This document shows positions 25,390 to 32,675 of a DNA stretch of 64,000 nucleotides, piece by piece. Each line of letters opens with the position of its first letter. The stretch's first letter is position 1. Where the stretch lies: positions 19,253 to 83,252 of IMG/VR virus record IMGVR_UViG_3300003702_000496. One strand, given 5' to 3'. Position numbers and translations under genes: made by a program. The stretch comes from a virus. Under the pieces are notes generated by a model. The model had not been told where the DNA came from, did no database searches, and saw only the letters and a list, made by a program, of their open reading frames with translations.

Positions 25390-25409
25390 TTGTGATAAAA
25401 ATGTCACAC
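25390..25409. promoter_or_regulatory. Operator-like inverted repeat TTGTGA-N8-TCACAC
   Basis: Inverted repeat centred exactly 60 bp upstream of the centre of the -10 box of the 25337 promoter, the same distance as the copy at 25932. Confidence 0.5.
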
Positions 25410-25411
25410 TA

Positions 25412-25612
25412 TCACGGCCGGCCGAGCCTATCCGCTTCCCGCGCTTCGACAAGGTCTTTAAAGAGCCGGGAGGTAGGTGTCGGGCCATAGGTCCATAAGG
25501 ACCCTGTAAGGTACTTGCCTACATGAGCGCTGACATATTCAGCGTCTGAGGTAGGGCTATGAGCAGCTGCGGCTTTGATACCGAGTGCGATGGCCTTTTC
25601 AGTCGCGGTCAT
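25412..25612 (-). CDS. Small hypothetical protein
   Basis: 66 residues, Ala-rich: MTATEKAIALGIKAAAAHS, then HVGKYLTGSLWTYGPTPTSR. Starts directly after the stop of the gene at 25613. Resembles small acidic/alanine-rich early proteins; function unknown. Confidence 0.62.
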   Translation of the reverse strand: MTATEKAIALGIKAAAAHSPTSDAEYVSAHVGKYLTGSLWTYGPTPTSRLFKDLVEAREADRLGRP

Positions 25613-25849
25613 TTAGATACCGGCCCGTTCTAGAGCATGTTTAAAGAGCAACATCGCGCCCTCATCCGTATCAAAACCATCCTCAGAAGCAAAGTCCATA
25701 GAGCTCGATCCATTTACTTCGGGAGCAATACCCTTATCCAAAAGAATATCGGCTACGCCATCAACAGTGTTCGCCCAAGCTGGGTCAGAAGAACCATCCT
25801 CGTACAAATACAAACCACCGTTTGATGCACCAATAAAATTAATCGCCAT
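25613..25849 (-). CDS. Small acidic hypothetical protein
   Basis: 78 residues, strongly acidic (LYEDGSSDPAW, MDFASEDGFDTDEGAMLLF). AAAGGAAAG precedes the ATG and a consensus promoter lies 30 bases upstream. Such acidic early proteins are often DNA mimics or host-takeover factors, but no evidence singles out a role. Confidence 0.68.
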   Translation of the reverse strand: MAINFIGASNGGLYLYEDGSSDPAWANTVDGVADILLDKGIAPEVNGSSSMDFASEDGFDTDEGAMLLFKHALERAGI

Positions 25850-25878
25850 GAATCTCTTTCCTTTTTCGATTATGTCTT

Positions 25879-25907
25879 ATTCTACCATACAATACAGGTT
25901 TTGTCAA
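25879..25907 (-). promoter_or_regulatory. sigma70-type early promoter
   Basis: TTGACA (25902-25907), 17-bp spacer, TAGAAT (25879-25884), minus strand. Confidence 0.8.
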
Positions 25908-25931
25908 CCAAAAAATATATTTTCTTTTTGA

Positions 25932-25951
25932 GTGTGTCATATATATCACAC
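25932..25951. promoter_or_regulatory. Operator-like inverted repeat GTGTGT-N8-TCACAC
   Basis: Inverted repeat centred 60 bp upstream of the centre of the 25879 -10 box, identical in distance to the copy at 25390. Confidence 0.5.
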
Positions 25952-26015
25952 TGCTCGGTTTGATGAAGACACTAAGGCATCCTTCCTTGACCTTTACACC
26001 AAAATTGATGCTGGT

Positions 26016-26186
26016 CTAGGCATGATATAACATAAGGTAATATATGGCCATAAATGCTGCGAGTCCTAGTCCCAACCAAAGGAACAATTTAAGAACAAAC
26101 TTAAAACTTGTCATGGGATTAAAAAATATCTTATAGAAGATATACCCCAAAAATATCAAACATAATATACTAATGAATGTTTCCAT
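26016..26186 (-). CDS. Small membrane protein (56 aa, two TM segments)
   Basis: Two hydrophobic helices: METFISILCLIFLGYIFYKI and FVLKLFLWLGLGLAAFMAIY. Start at 26186 after AGAGAG, 28 bases below a consensus promoter. Could be an early inner-membrane protein such as a superinfection-exclusion factor; function not determined. Confidence 0.65.
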   Translation of the reverse strand: METFISILCLIFLGYIFYKIFFNPMTSFKFVLKLFLWLGLGLAAFMAIYYLMLYHA

Positions 26187-26213
26187 ATCTCTCTATATCC
26201 ATTCTACATACAC

Positions 26214-26242
26214 AGTATACACCAAAGTCAAGGGATTGTCAA
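26214..26242 (-). promoter_or_regulatory. sigma70-type early promoter
   Basis: TTGACA (26237-26242), 17-bp spacer, TATACT (26214-26219), minus strand. The following 26243-26513 stretch carries no gene I can support. Confidence 0.78.
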
Positions 26243-26513
26243 GTCTTTTTTTCAATTAATTTCAAAGAAGTGTCATATAATCAAATAATCAAGAGGGGAT
26301 TGTCTTTTCCGGCTTAGGTATCCCCTATGACCCCCTGAGATAGACGAGCTATGCAATTGTAGCGGCAGCTTGACACTCTATTTGCCCATATAAGTAAATG
26401 CGTGAATTTCAGGACAATTTCAGGAATATGTGAGAAAAACTGCCGAGGGGCCGCAGACTTTAATCCCCACAACTCTATGTTTTTTCAAGCCTTTTTTAAA
26501 TTCTTCCGCATTC

Positions 26514-27035
26514 CTAGTCCCACAGCGGTTTATCCACTGCACGTTTAAGATAGTCCACACCAGATGTTCCCCCAGTACCAGGCCTATTACCTATGATACG
26601 TTCAACGGCTTTCATATGAGAGAATTGCCACTTCTTAAATGCATTTTCTACATCAAGCAATTCTTGTTTTTCAATGCATCTCTCTGACCATTTCCAACCC
26701 AATTTTCTTCGTAAATCCTTTAGTAACCGTTCCATTTCCATATACTGTTCTGATTGTTTTCCTGATGCAGTTCCCAGTGTATCCCTAAAATTCTCATAAT
26801 CTTCATAGGACATCGTAGTGACAATATCCCATAATGAATTTAAGTGATTGAATATTCTTATAATGCGTTTTAAATTAACAGCATAACCATAATTGTTTAG
26901 TTCACCTATTAGTACCTTGAACCACAACTCAGAGGATTGGTGTGCGACTATGAACATGAGCTCTGTAGGCTCATCAGTATGCGGTTTCTGCAACGATAAT
27001 AATGTGTTCAAATTTAGATATTCATCGTATTTCAT
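26514..27035 (-). CDS. Shortened tryptophan 2,3-dioxygenase family protein
   Basis: 173 residues against ~260-280 in bacterial enzymes. N-terminal YDEYLNLNTLLSLQ and MFIVAHQSSELWFKVLIGEL match the TDO substrate and heme region; the C-terminus has WQFSHMKAVERIIG (proximal heme His) and RPGTGGTSGVDYL, the family signature. The helices between them are largely missing, and the family FQSYQ(Y/F)R segment reads KQSEQYM, replacing the substrate-carboxylate Arg. Heme binding seems retained but substrate may differ. Part of an operon with three small genes. Confidence 0.8.
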   Translation of the reverse strand: MKYDEYLNLNTLLSLQKPHTDEPTELMFIVAHQSSELWFKVLIGELNNYGYAVNLKRIIRIFNHLNSLWDIVTTMSYEDYENFRDTLGTASGKQSEQYMEMERLLKDLRRKLGWKWSERCIEKQELLDVENAFKKWQFSHMKAVERIIGNRPGTGGTSGVDYLKRAVDKPLWD

Positions 27036-27154
27036 TACTTCTTTCTCTTTTTTACACCGAGCTCATAAGAAATTCCAATTAAACATACGCTGTATATCCA
27101 AAAATAAAATAGATGTTCCAACGTGAAAAACAATGTATTATCCATTACCCACAT
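27035..27154 (-). CDS. Small membrane protein (39 aa)
   Basis: MWVMDNTLFFTLEHLFYFWI then YSVCLIGISYELGVKKRKK: one hydrophobic helix and a basic C-terminus. Its TAA overlaps the ATG of the dioxygenase gene (TAATG), and it starts 5 bases after the zinc-finger gene, so the three are coupled. Confidence 0.55.
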   Translation of the reverse strand: MWVMDNTLFFTLEHLFYFWIYSVCLIGISYELGVKKRKK

Positions 27155-27159
27155 GATGA

Positions 27160-27381
27160 TTATTCTTTAAGTATATACTTCATACCGCAATAGCCGCAAA
27201 CCGCGAAACCACTCTCTTCTATGGTGTAGTATACAACGGGATGATCATTGTCACACTTAATTTTTCTGTTATGTACTGTGGTGCTGTCAGAACTGAATAC
27301 ATATTTTTCATCTACTCTTACAATGCGTTCCTCTTCGGGAATAACATAGCTATTCTCTGCGTTTGCCTTTCTCAATGGCAT
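27160..27381 (-). CDS. CHCC-type zinc finger protein
   Basis: 73 residues. The C-terminal half has C-x4-H...CGYC (KIKCDNDHPVVYYTIEE, GFAVCGYCGMKY), the zf-CHCC pattern found in NDUFS6-like and short bacterial proteins. Overlaps the upstream membrane gene by 10 bases. Probably binds zinc; partner unknown. Confidence 0.72.
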   Translation of the reverse strand: MPLRKANAENSYVIPEEERIVRVDEKYVFSSDSTTVHNRKIKCDNDHPVVYYTIEESGFAVCGYCGMKYILKE

Positions 27382-27794
27382 GATTTTCCGAACTTTCTTA
27401 AACGAATATAGTTATAGGGAAGCGGAGCGATATAACCAGCTATCAGCATCAGGGGGATTACAAACCAATTCAGTTCAGCACCGCCTGTCACAACGAAGTC
27501 TATTGCGTTCATCACTGCTTCCATAGTTATCATAGAGATAAGGGACATACCAGCTGCGGTTTTGAGCGCGAGTTTAAACGGTAATTGTTTGCTGAGAATT
27601 ATGGTTTCTAACAGAATTGAGGTGAGTATGCCATTTACGATGGCTAACGTCAAAATTGACCACACTGGCCAAGGAATTTCGGTTAACTGAAAGAACAGTA
27701 TAGTACCAAAATCACCTATTGAGCACCCTATCAGACACCATAGCGTGTTGATTAGAGTGCGTTTATATAGATCAATTAGAATGTTATTTTTCAT
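27372..27794 (-). CDS. Four-helix membrane protein (DUF4396-like)
   Basis: 140 residues with about four TM helices. PWPVWSILTLAIVNGILTSI, LALKTAAGMSLISMITMEAV (containing MNAIDF after it) and the C-terminal YIAPLPYNYIRLRKFGKSCH fit DUF4396 proteins, whose function is not established. Start overlaps the previous small gene's stop (ATGA). Confidence 0.6.
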   Translation of the reverse strand: MKNNILIDLYKRTLINTLWCLIGCSIGDFGTILFFQLTEIPWPVWSILTLAIVNGILTSILLETIILSKQLPFKLALKTAAGMSLISMITMEAVMNAIDFVVTGGAELNWFVIPLMLIAGYIAPLPYNYIRLRKFGKSCH

Positions 27795-27904
27795 TTAAAT
27801 TTCTTATACATCATTAAATAGTACATGAATGATCGCGGATAATGGTATGGGTTGGGTATGTCAACCGCAAAATATTCTTCGAGTTTCTCAACTATCTCAG
27901 ACAT
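27791..27904 (-). CDS. Very small protein (37 aa)
   Basis: MSEIVEKLEEYFAVDIPNPY followed by HYPRSFMYYLMMYKKFK. It fills the space between the methyltransferase stop (27910) and the membrane gene, and its TGA overlaps the next ATG, a strong hint of real translation. Confidence 0.55.
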   Translation of the reverse strand: MSEIVEKLEEYFAVDIPNPYHYPRSFMYYLMMYKKFK

Positions 27905-27909
27905 ATCGG

Positions 27910-28638
27910 TTACTTTTTGTACAATATGCTGTTCATGCTGCATGTTGCATTTCTTCCAAAGTAGTCACAATAATATGTATCTACGAATAAAGTATTCGGT
28001 ATTTTCAATTTGGTTTGTGCTCTTCCTCTTGTATCTTCTATAATCATATAATCTTTCTCGTTCATATGCAAATCAAAATACGCTATTACTGCATTTACGT
28101 TCACATGAGCATCCTCTATTATAAGCCACGGATGAGGTGGGAAGTTTCGGTGGCCGACGAAGAAATAGTTCTCGATATCAAACGCCAAGGGCGTTGAGAA
28201 TGCATTCTCTAGTGTCTCTATTTTCTCACTGTCTCCTTTTACGAAAGTCACTCCCTCATAACTAGTAGTTGGTGGATTTATGTCTACGCTAATTATCTTT
28301 GTATTCACAAGTCCATACATCTTACATAAATCTGCCATCCATATTGCACTTCCGCCTTCGCTTCCGCTTCCTATTTCCAGTATCGTAGCGGGTTTTATAT
28401 CCCATATCATCATACTGTACAATGTGAAGTCAAATACGGTCTTGTAGAGGGGTATTCCTTTCCATGTCATGCAATTCTTTACACCCTGGCTCATAAGTAA
28501 TGTATCTATATGTACATGGCTAGTCTCAGGACGTTCCGAAAAAGAAACAAACTTCTCTTGTTTTCTTATTTCCGAAATGTCTTTTTGTTTATCTTTAGAA
28601 AGTATATTAATATTTCTTTTTAAATAGGTGTCTGTCAT
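27910..28638 (-). CDS. SAM-dependent methyltransferase / CmcI-like
   Basis: 242 residues. SAM-binding motif ILEIGSGSEGGSAIWMADL, acidic SVDINPP after strand 2, and HPWLIIEDAHVNV plus MNEKDYMIIEDTRGR, as in the cephalosporin-hydroxylase (CmcI) group of small-molecule methyltransferases. In phages such proteins often modify carbohydrates. Coupled to the upstream secreted protein gene by ATGA. Confidence 0.72.
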   Translation of the reverse strand: MTDTYLKRNINILSKDKQKDISEIRKQEKFVSFSERPETSHVHIDTLLMSQGVKNCMTWKGIPLYKTVFDFTLYSMMIWDIKPATILEIGSGSEGGSAIWMADLCKMYGLVNTKIISVDINPPTTSYEGVTFVKGDSEKIETLENAFSTPLAFDIENYFFVGHRNFPPHPWLIIEDAHVNVNAVIAYFDLHMNEKDYMIIEDTRGRAQTKLKIPNTLFVDTYYCDYFGRNATCSMNSILYKK

Positions 28639-29132
28639 TTAGAAGGATCAATTTGTGGCCACTGTTCAGCATAATCCTCTCCTTTAAAATTAGGATTAAT
28701 TATATTAGGATCACCCATGAGTTCTAATTCTGTTCCTTCCGCTAAAATGCAAGATATACCAGTAGAAGAATGTTCAACAATACTAAATGCGCGTGTTCTG
28801 GGATGAACATATACCATGAATATGGTAGTGACAACAGCCATTTTGTTTTTAGCCACACCTATTGTAAATGGAATCTCTTTATATCCTTCTGTAATAAATT
28901 TTTCCACAACAGGAGTATCGTTGCATGTGACTTGTTTAGGCAGTTTAAATATAGCGCCGTAAGGTCGTTGACCACGGCGAACAACAGGGGGTACTTTTTC
29001 TGGTGGATTTTCCGCAACAACAGGCGCTTCAAGCGGAGTTTCAGTAATAGTTGGGGGAACAATTTCTTGAGCATGTGTTGATGCTGTAGCACTAAACAAC
29101 ATAATCGCAATAATTGCCATAATTATACTCAT
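28635..29132 (-). CDS. Secreted/periplasmic protein of the ExbB-ExbD-like operon
   Basis: 165 residues; signal peptide MSIIMAIIAIMLFSATASTHA with AQE after the likely cleavage site, then a proline-rich linker and a beta-rich domain with two Cys (QVTCNDTP, GISCILAEG). A similar Cys-to-Cys layout occurs in the secreted protein at 59787. It is last in the run of envelope genes beginning with the ExbB-like gene. Confidence 0.65.
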   Translation of the reverse strand: MSIIMAIIAIMLFSATASTHAQEIVPPTITETPLEAPVVAENPPEKVPPVVRRGQRPYGAIFKLPKQVTCNDTPVVEKFITEGYKEIPFTIGVAKNKMAVVTTIFMVYVHPRTRAFSIVEHSSTGISCILAEGTELELMGDPNIINPNFKGEDYAEQWPQIDPSK

Positions 29133-29159
29133 CTTTTATTTAGTGTTTCTTTCTATTTA

Positions 29160-29627
29160 CTAGTCAGAAACACTATCCAATTTATTTTGTCTCTCTTGAT
29201 CTATAAAATTGTATAGTTGTAAATCTATAATCATATGATTATCACCTTGACTATTTGTTCCTCTCATCTCTGTGCCTTCGGGCATTTGTTTTGCTTTTTG
29301 CATCATTTTGCTGATAAGTCTATGCAATTCTTTGGAATAAGGCAATTCATATCCGATAGGTTCTTTTATGCCAGGAGTTAATAACCACAAATAAATTGCA
29401 TCTGGTTCATCAATAAAATGTTTTACTACCAAAAACTTTGAAGGCAGTTCTTTAGTAGTGGGATAACCCATTAATTGTGTATATGTGTACGCAACACTGC
29501 CCGTAAGAAAAAGAACAAGCGGAATGAACACAAAGAGAAATGATTTCCTCTTCACAAGTGTTATTAAAGTAAACAAGCATAACACCGCAAACATTATGAG
29601 TGAAAGGAAAAGTAAACTTACTTCCAT
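29160..29627 (-). CDS. Membrane-anchored protein of the ExbB-ExbD-like operon
   Basis: 155 residues: two N-terminal TM helices (LLFLSLIMFAVLCLFTLITL and FLFVFIPLVLFLTGSVAYTY) and a ~95-residue soluble domain containing DAIYLWLLTPGIKEPIGYEL and SKELHRLISKMMQKA. It begins 3 bases after the ExbD-like stop, so it is probably a partner of the complex. Family not recognised. Confidence 0.62.
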   Translation of the reverse strand: MEVSLLFLSLIMFAVLCLFTLITLVKRKSFLFVFIPLVLFLTGSVAYTYTQLMGYPTTKELPSKFLVVKHFIDEPDAIYLWLLTPGIKEPIGYELPYSKELHRLISKMMQKAKQMPEGTEMRGTNSQGDNHMIIDLQLYNFIDQERQNKLDSVSD

Positions 29628-29630
29628 ATC

Positions 29631-30287
29631 CTACGGAGCTCCGGCCGGTGGTGGCGCACTCTGTGGTTCAACACGACTATCTGTAAATTCTGTTGGGTCA
29701 TTGATGATACTTATTGGGTCTTTATTTGTGTCAATAATACTTCCCAACTTATTCAGAGTTATTCTCCGAATTGTAATTTCCTCTCCTCTTTTGAGCATCA
29801 CCACCTTCTCTTCAAATAAAATTCTATATGGATTTATTTTTATCATTTGCACTGTTATATTTGTTAGGTCCGGCGATTTTTTATTAAACATATGAACATT
29901 GATAATATATTCGCCCGGGTGCCATCCGCGCAATGAGACTACTTCTCTGTTCAGAAGTATAATTTGTCGAGTGCCATCAGGAAGAATAAGTGTATCATTG
30001 ATGGAGCCAAGATCATCCTTATCCAGATGCATCAATCCTTCAACTTTATTCTTGAAAGAGACATGCTTTTTTAGTGGGTTTCGTACCCACAAATCCACAT
30101 CATCATGTGACTCCTTATCCCATTCAAGAACAATAATATATTCCGCTTTTCTCTCCACCTCAGATTGTTTTGTAACTGGATTTATCAACAACAATGCTAG
30201 AATTAACATACTGATAAACGCTAACAGTAGAATGAATAAAAAATCAACAAACGCTAGATTATTATGAAATCTACGAATTTGACGCAT
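29631..30287 (-). CDS. ExbD/TolR/MotB-like protein fused to a DVDLWV beta domain
   Basis: 218 residues. A single TM helix near the N-terminus reads LAFVDFLFILLLAFISML, with Asp at the place of the proton-binding Asp of ExbD, TolR and MotB. The periplasmic part is not the usual ExbD fold: DVDLWVRNPLKKHV, LDKDDLG, LILPDG and REVVSLRGWHPGEYIINVHM resemble DUF2135/YfaP-like beta-sandwich domains. Proline-rich C-terminus. Overlaps the ExbB-like gene by 17 bases. Confidence 0.7.
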   Translation of the reverse strand: MRQIRRFHNNLAFVDFLFILLLAFISMLILALLLINPVTKQSEVERKAEYIIVLEWDKESHDDVDLWVRNPLKKHVSFKNKVEGLMHLDKDDLGSINDTLILPDGTRQIILLNREVVSLRGWHPGEYIINVHMFNKKSPDLTNITVQMIKINPYRILFEEKVVMLKRGEEITIRRITLNKLGSIIDTNKDPISIINDPTEFTDSRVEPQSAPPPAGAP

Positions 30288-30711
30288 TATATGTTACTAA
30301 TTGTATTTTAAGAATGACAGAGGAAATTAGTCCCAATAAGGTTGTGCTTAGAGCTGTATATAGTCCTCTACTCATTGATGACAGAACTGCTCGTATGCTT
30401 TCAACATCAGTGAATTGTACTGAATCAAATGTTCCGATTAACATTATCATAAATCCGATAATGGTTCCTATCATACCGAGCGTAAGAACGGCATCAGAAA
30501 TAAACCATTCTACTTCATTATCAAATTGTTTCTTAAAAAATGATTTATAACCAAGTGATAATGTTGTAGCTCCAAATACCATAGTAATTAGATAAGTTAT
30601 CATTGTTGCATCTTTTTCATACAACGGCAATAACCAATCATTTGCATACGAGAAGTATATCAAAACTCCAAGTACACACATTGTTAACCACCAGCGTAGT
30701 GATTTTATCAT
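30271..30711 (-). CDS. MotA/TolQ/ExbB-like proton channel protein
   Basis: 146 residues from MIKSLRWWLTMCVLGVLIYF; start chosen by the GGGAG site and the ATGA overlap with the preceding oxygenase gene (30708-30711). Three to four TM helices; the conserved core is ISDAVLTLGMIGTIIGFMIM, then IRAVLSSMSRGLYTALSTTL and LGLISSVILK, the classical MotA/TolQ/ExbB domain. Together with the next gene it should form a proton-driven membrane motor; the driven partner is unknown. Confidence 0.8.
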   Translation of the reverse strand: MIKSLRWWLTMCVLGVLIYFSYANDWLLPLYEKDATMITYLITMVFGATTLSLGYKSFFKKQFDNEVEWFISDAVLTLGMIGTIIGFMIMLIGTFDSVQFTDVESIRAVLSSMSRGLYTALSTTLLGLISSVILKIQLVTYNASNS

Positions 30712-31415
30712 ATTACTCCCTTTTTCTGACTTAGTATACTTTTTTCTGTTAATTCCGGCCCGCTTTCCAAATTTTCTTTCTGCTCCCACGGCCTTTCATA
30801 TGACGTATTGATATCGGGATTTGTCTCACCGTATATAATTGGCAACGTGTTCCAAAAGATTACGCCTATAGATACGCGATTTCCTTCATATGGTTGTACT
30901 GCATGAGTTACATTCATTGGAAAGGATATCAGTCTATTTACAATTGGCGCTATCGAATCTGTTTCAATCTCCGCCCATGAGAATAATTCCTTCTCATTTA
31001 TTTTTACTCTGGTAACAGGCGGTTTAGTATAGATATTTAGATGTCCTCCAGCTGTAGGTGCTCTCAGATAATATATAAATGTCTTTTCTGGCGGATTGGG
31101 TGGCGTGTAATCTACTCCGCCACTGGTGCAATAAGATACTAAATCACTATGCGGTAAAGGGTCTTTTGGTCTAATGTTCCACCAAGCAGTTGCACCAGAT
31201 ATATCCTGATGCCACTGCACTGCTGTTGCACTAGATATAGAACTATGATCTAATTCATGGTAGAATTTATAGAAAATCTTATGAACCAGATCATGAAATG
31301 CGTTCTCAGGTTTAGCATTTCTTCCTATCCAGTGGACTTCCGAGAATTTCATAGAAGTCGTGCCCAATGCTAGATATAAGGATTCGTCTAAAAAATTGTC
31401 TGTTATTGTTATCAT
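30708..31415 (-). CDS. 2OG-Fe(II) oxygenase-like protein
   Basis: 235 residues from MITITDNFLDESLYLALGT, start at 31415 in an ATGA overlap with the Fe-S carrier gene. VQWHQDISGATAWW and PHSDLV, then GGHLNIYTK, FPMNVTHAVQPYEGNRVSIG give the HxD...H...R motif of 2OG-Fe(II) oxygenases. It sits between the Fe-S carrier and the ExbB-like gene. Confidence 0.7.
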   Translation of the reverse strand: MITITDNFLDESLYLALGTTSMKFSEVHWIGRNAKPENAFHDLVHKIFYKFYHELDHSSISSATAVQWHQDISGATAWWNIRPKDPLPHSDLVSYCTSGGVDYTPPNPPEKTFIYYLRAPTAGGHLNIYTKPPVTRVKINEKELFSWAEIETDSIAPIVNRLISFPMNVTHAVQPYEGNRVSIGVIFWNTLPIIYGETNPDINTSYERPWEQKENLESGPELTEKSILSQKKGVI

Positions 31416-31711
31416 ACACCGAAGCTTTCCCCACAACCACAAGAACTGGTAGAAGTAGGATTTACTACCTTTAGAAAACTACCACCAAGCTCTGTTACAT
31501 AATCTATTTCGCTACCAATAACATACATCTCTGCCATTGGGTCTAGTATCAGTATATCATCAATTAAATAGGGAGTATTGTCTGTTTCTGATGTTGTTCC
31601 CCATATATATTGGAATCCAGCACAACCCCCGCCCTTTACACCAAGAGTTATGTATCCACCGTTGGACACAGTATGCATATATTCCTTTGCACGACTTGTA
31701 AGTTTAATCAT
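31412..31711 (-). CDS. A-type Fe-S cluster carrier (IscA/SufA/ErpA family)
   Basis: 99 residues from MIKLTSRAKEYM. The three ligand cysteines of the family are present: GGCAGFQY and SCGCGESF near the C-terminus. Carries Fe-S clusters from scaffold to target proteins. The window also encodes SufB, SufE, SufT-like and CGFS glutaredoxin, so it may act with them, although it lies 20 kb away. Confidence 0.85.
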   Translation of the reverse strand: MIKLTSRAKEYMHTVSNGGYITLGVKGGGCAGFQYIWGTTSETDNTPYLIDDILILDPMAEMYVIGSEIDYVTELGGSFLKVVNPTSTSSCGCGESFGV

Positions 31712-31719
31712 ATACTTAT

Positions 31720-31854
31720 TTAGGTTAAACGCTTTGCCTTGCGTAATAGATATGCTATAACCGTATCCCAATAGTTTTTAGCCCATTCGGTTTTAGATAC
31801 TTCCCTCGCAGAATATGCTCGATCTATTCTCTCAGTTATTAAGTCTAAGATCAT
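31720..31854 (-). CDS. Small hypothetical protein (44 aa)
   Basis: MILDLITERIDRAYSAREVS, then KTEWAKNYWDTVIAYLLRK. The ATG at 31854 has a perfect GGAGG 6 bases upstream (31857 is an adjacent alternative). It precedes the Fe-S carrier gene. Function unknown. Confidence 0.6.
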   Translation of the reverse strand: MILDLITERIDRAYSAREVSKTEWAKNYWDTVIAYLLRKAKRLT

Positions 31855-32179
31855 CATTGACCTCCATTCGTTCCTTTAATTCATCAAGTAAATCCATGAA
31901 GGTACGATAAAACTTCTCAGTTCTGGCGTCAAACTCTTCACTAAACTCATTAAAGTATTCTTTGAATTTATTACCATCTTCATCAACTCTAGGTACACAG
32001 AGAGTCTTTATTGTAGAATCTTGTTTAGCAATAGATTTTTTTGCTTGAAGACAGGACTTCATAGAAGGCATATCTATTACGAGAGGCGGATTGCTCTCTA
32101 GTAAGATATGATCATCCATATCTTTAATATAATTACCATCACCACCTAATGCAGTAATAATTAATAATGCTTTTATCAT
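31832..32179 (-). CDS. Secreted or membrane-tethered hypothetical protein
   Basis: 115 residues from MIKALLIITALGGDGNYI; this start makes an ATGA overlap with the small TM gene before it. The hydrophobic start is short for a signal peptide. Two Cys (SCLQAKKS, TLCVPRV) and a charged helical C-terminus (FMDLLDELKERMEV). Function unknown. Confidence 0.55.
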   Translation of the reverse strand: MIKALLIITALGGDGNYIKDMDDHILLESNPPLVIDMPSMKSCLQAKKSIAKQDSTIKTLCVPRVDEDGNKFKEYFNEFSEEFDARTEKFYRTFMDLLDELKERMEVNDDLRLNN

Positions 32180-32277
32180 ATTATCATAGCCCAGGCTAAC
32201 AAACTGAAACATATCCCAAGTATAAACCCAGTTGCCATTCCAGCGGCAAAAGCTCTACCTTCATAATCAATAAACAT
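32176..32277 (-). CDS. Single-TM mini-protein (33 aa)
   Basis: MFIDYEGRAFAAGMATGFIL followed by GICFSLLAWAMII; its TGA overlaps the next ATG and its ATG is 1 base from the stop of the upstream gene. Short but tightly fitted between genes. Confidence 0.5.
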   Translation of the reverse strand: MFIDYEGRAFAAGMATGFILGICFSLLAWAMII

Positions 32278-32457
32278 TTAATATTTTTCCTTCTGCTTTT
32301 TATTTTCTTGTCCAATACCCATTAAAATTAAAAGAACATATGGTATTGTCCAAGCCCAATGTGTTAAGTATCCTGTGATATGCAATGTCATTAACACAAC
32401 ACCTGTTAAACCTGTTGTACTAAGTCCAGCAGGTTTGCTAATTTCTGGTAACTTCAT
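32278..32457 (-). CDS. Small membrane protein (59 aa)
   Basis: Start at MKLPEISKPAGLSTTGLTGV (32457) just after the upstream stop; the longer frame overlaps that gene. Two hydrophobic segments, TGVVLMTLHITGYLTHW and WTIPYVLLILMGIG, then a lysine-rich tail. Function unknown. Confidence 0.6.
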   Translation of the reverse strand: MKLPEISKPAGLSTTGLTGVVLMTLHITGYLTHWAWTIPYVLLILMGIGQENKKQKEKY

Positions 32458-32458
32458 A

Positions 32459-32674
32459 TTACATTTCTCCCCATCCAGCGTTGCGTAGCCACGCATTGTC
32501 CGCTGCGGTGTTATCGTCTTGGATTTTGAAATCCGCCATCTTGGATTTGTCACTAGCGCAGCTGTCACAGATCGTTCTGTCGCCCCAAGGATCGGTATTG
32601 CCGCATCGCACCTCAGTTGCTCGATAGTCGTAACCGTGCGGCACATAAAAGGTCACTTTGTTTTTACATGTCAT
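32459..32674 (-). CDS. Small zinc-ribbon-like protein
   Basis: 71 residues from MTCKNKVTFYVPHGYDYRAT. Cys pairs TEVRCGNTDPWGDRTICDSC suggest a zinc ribbon (C-x12-C-x2-C); CGNTDPWGDR is a recurrent motif of small marine phage proteins. Start 1 base from the stop of the next upstream gene at 32676. Confidence 0.65.
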   Translation of the reverse strand: MTCKNKVTFYVPHGYDYRATEVRCGNTDPWGDRTICDSCASDKSKMADFKIQDDNTAADNAWLRNAGWGEM

Positions 32675-32675
32675 C

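Noticed and set aside
25291-25488. 65-codon minus-strand frame
   Set aside because: It runs through the promoter at 25337-25365 and the palindrome, and its sequence is not protein-like.
26243-26513. Possible extension of the tryptophan dioxygenase gene in another frame
   Set aside because: A short out-of-phase frame after LWD exists (AEEFKKGLKKHR) but nothing shows it belongs to the protein; TDOs normally end soon after this point.
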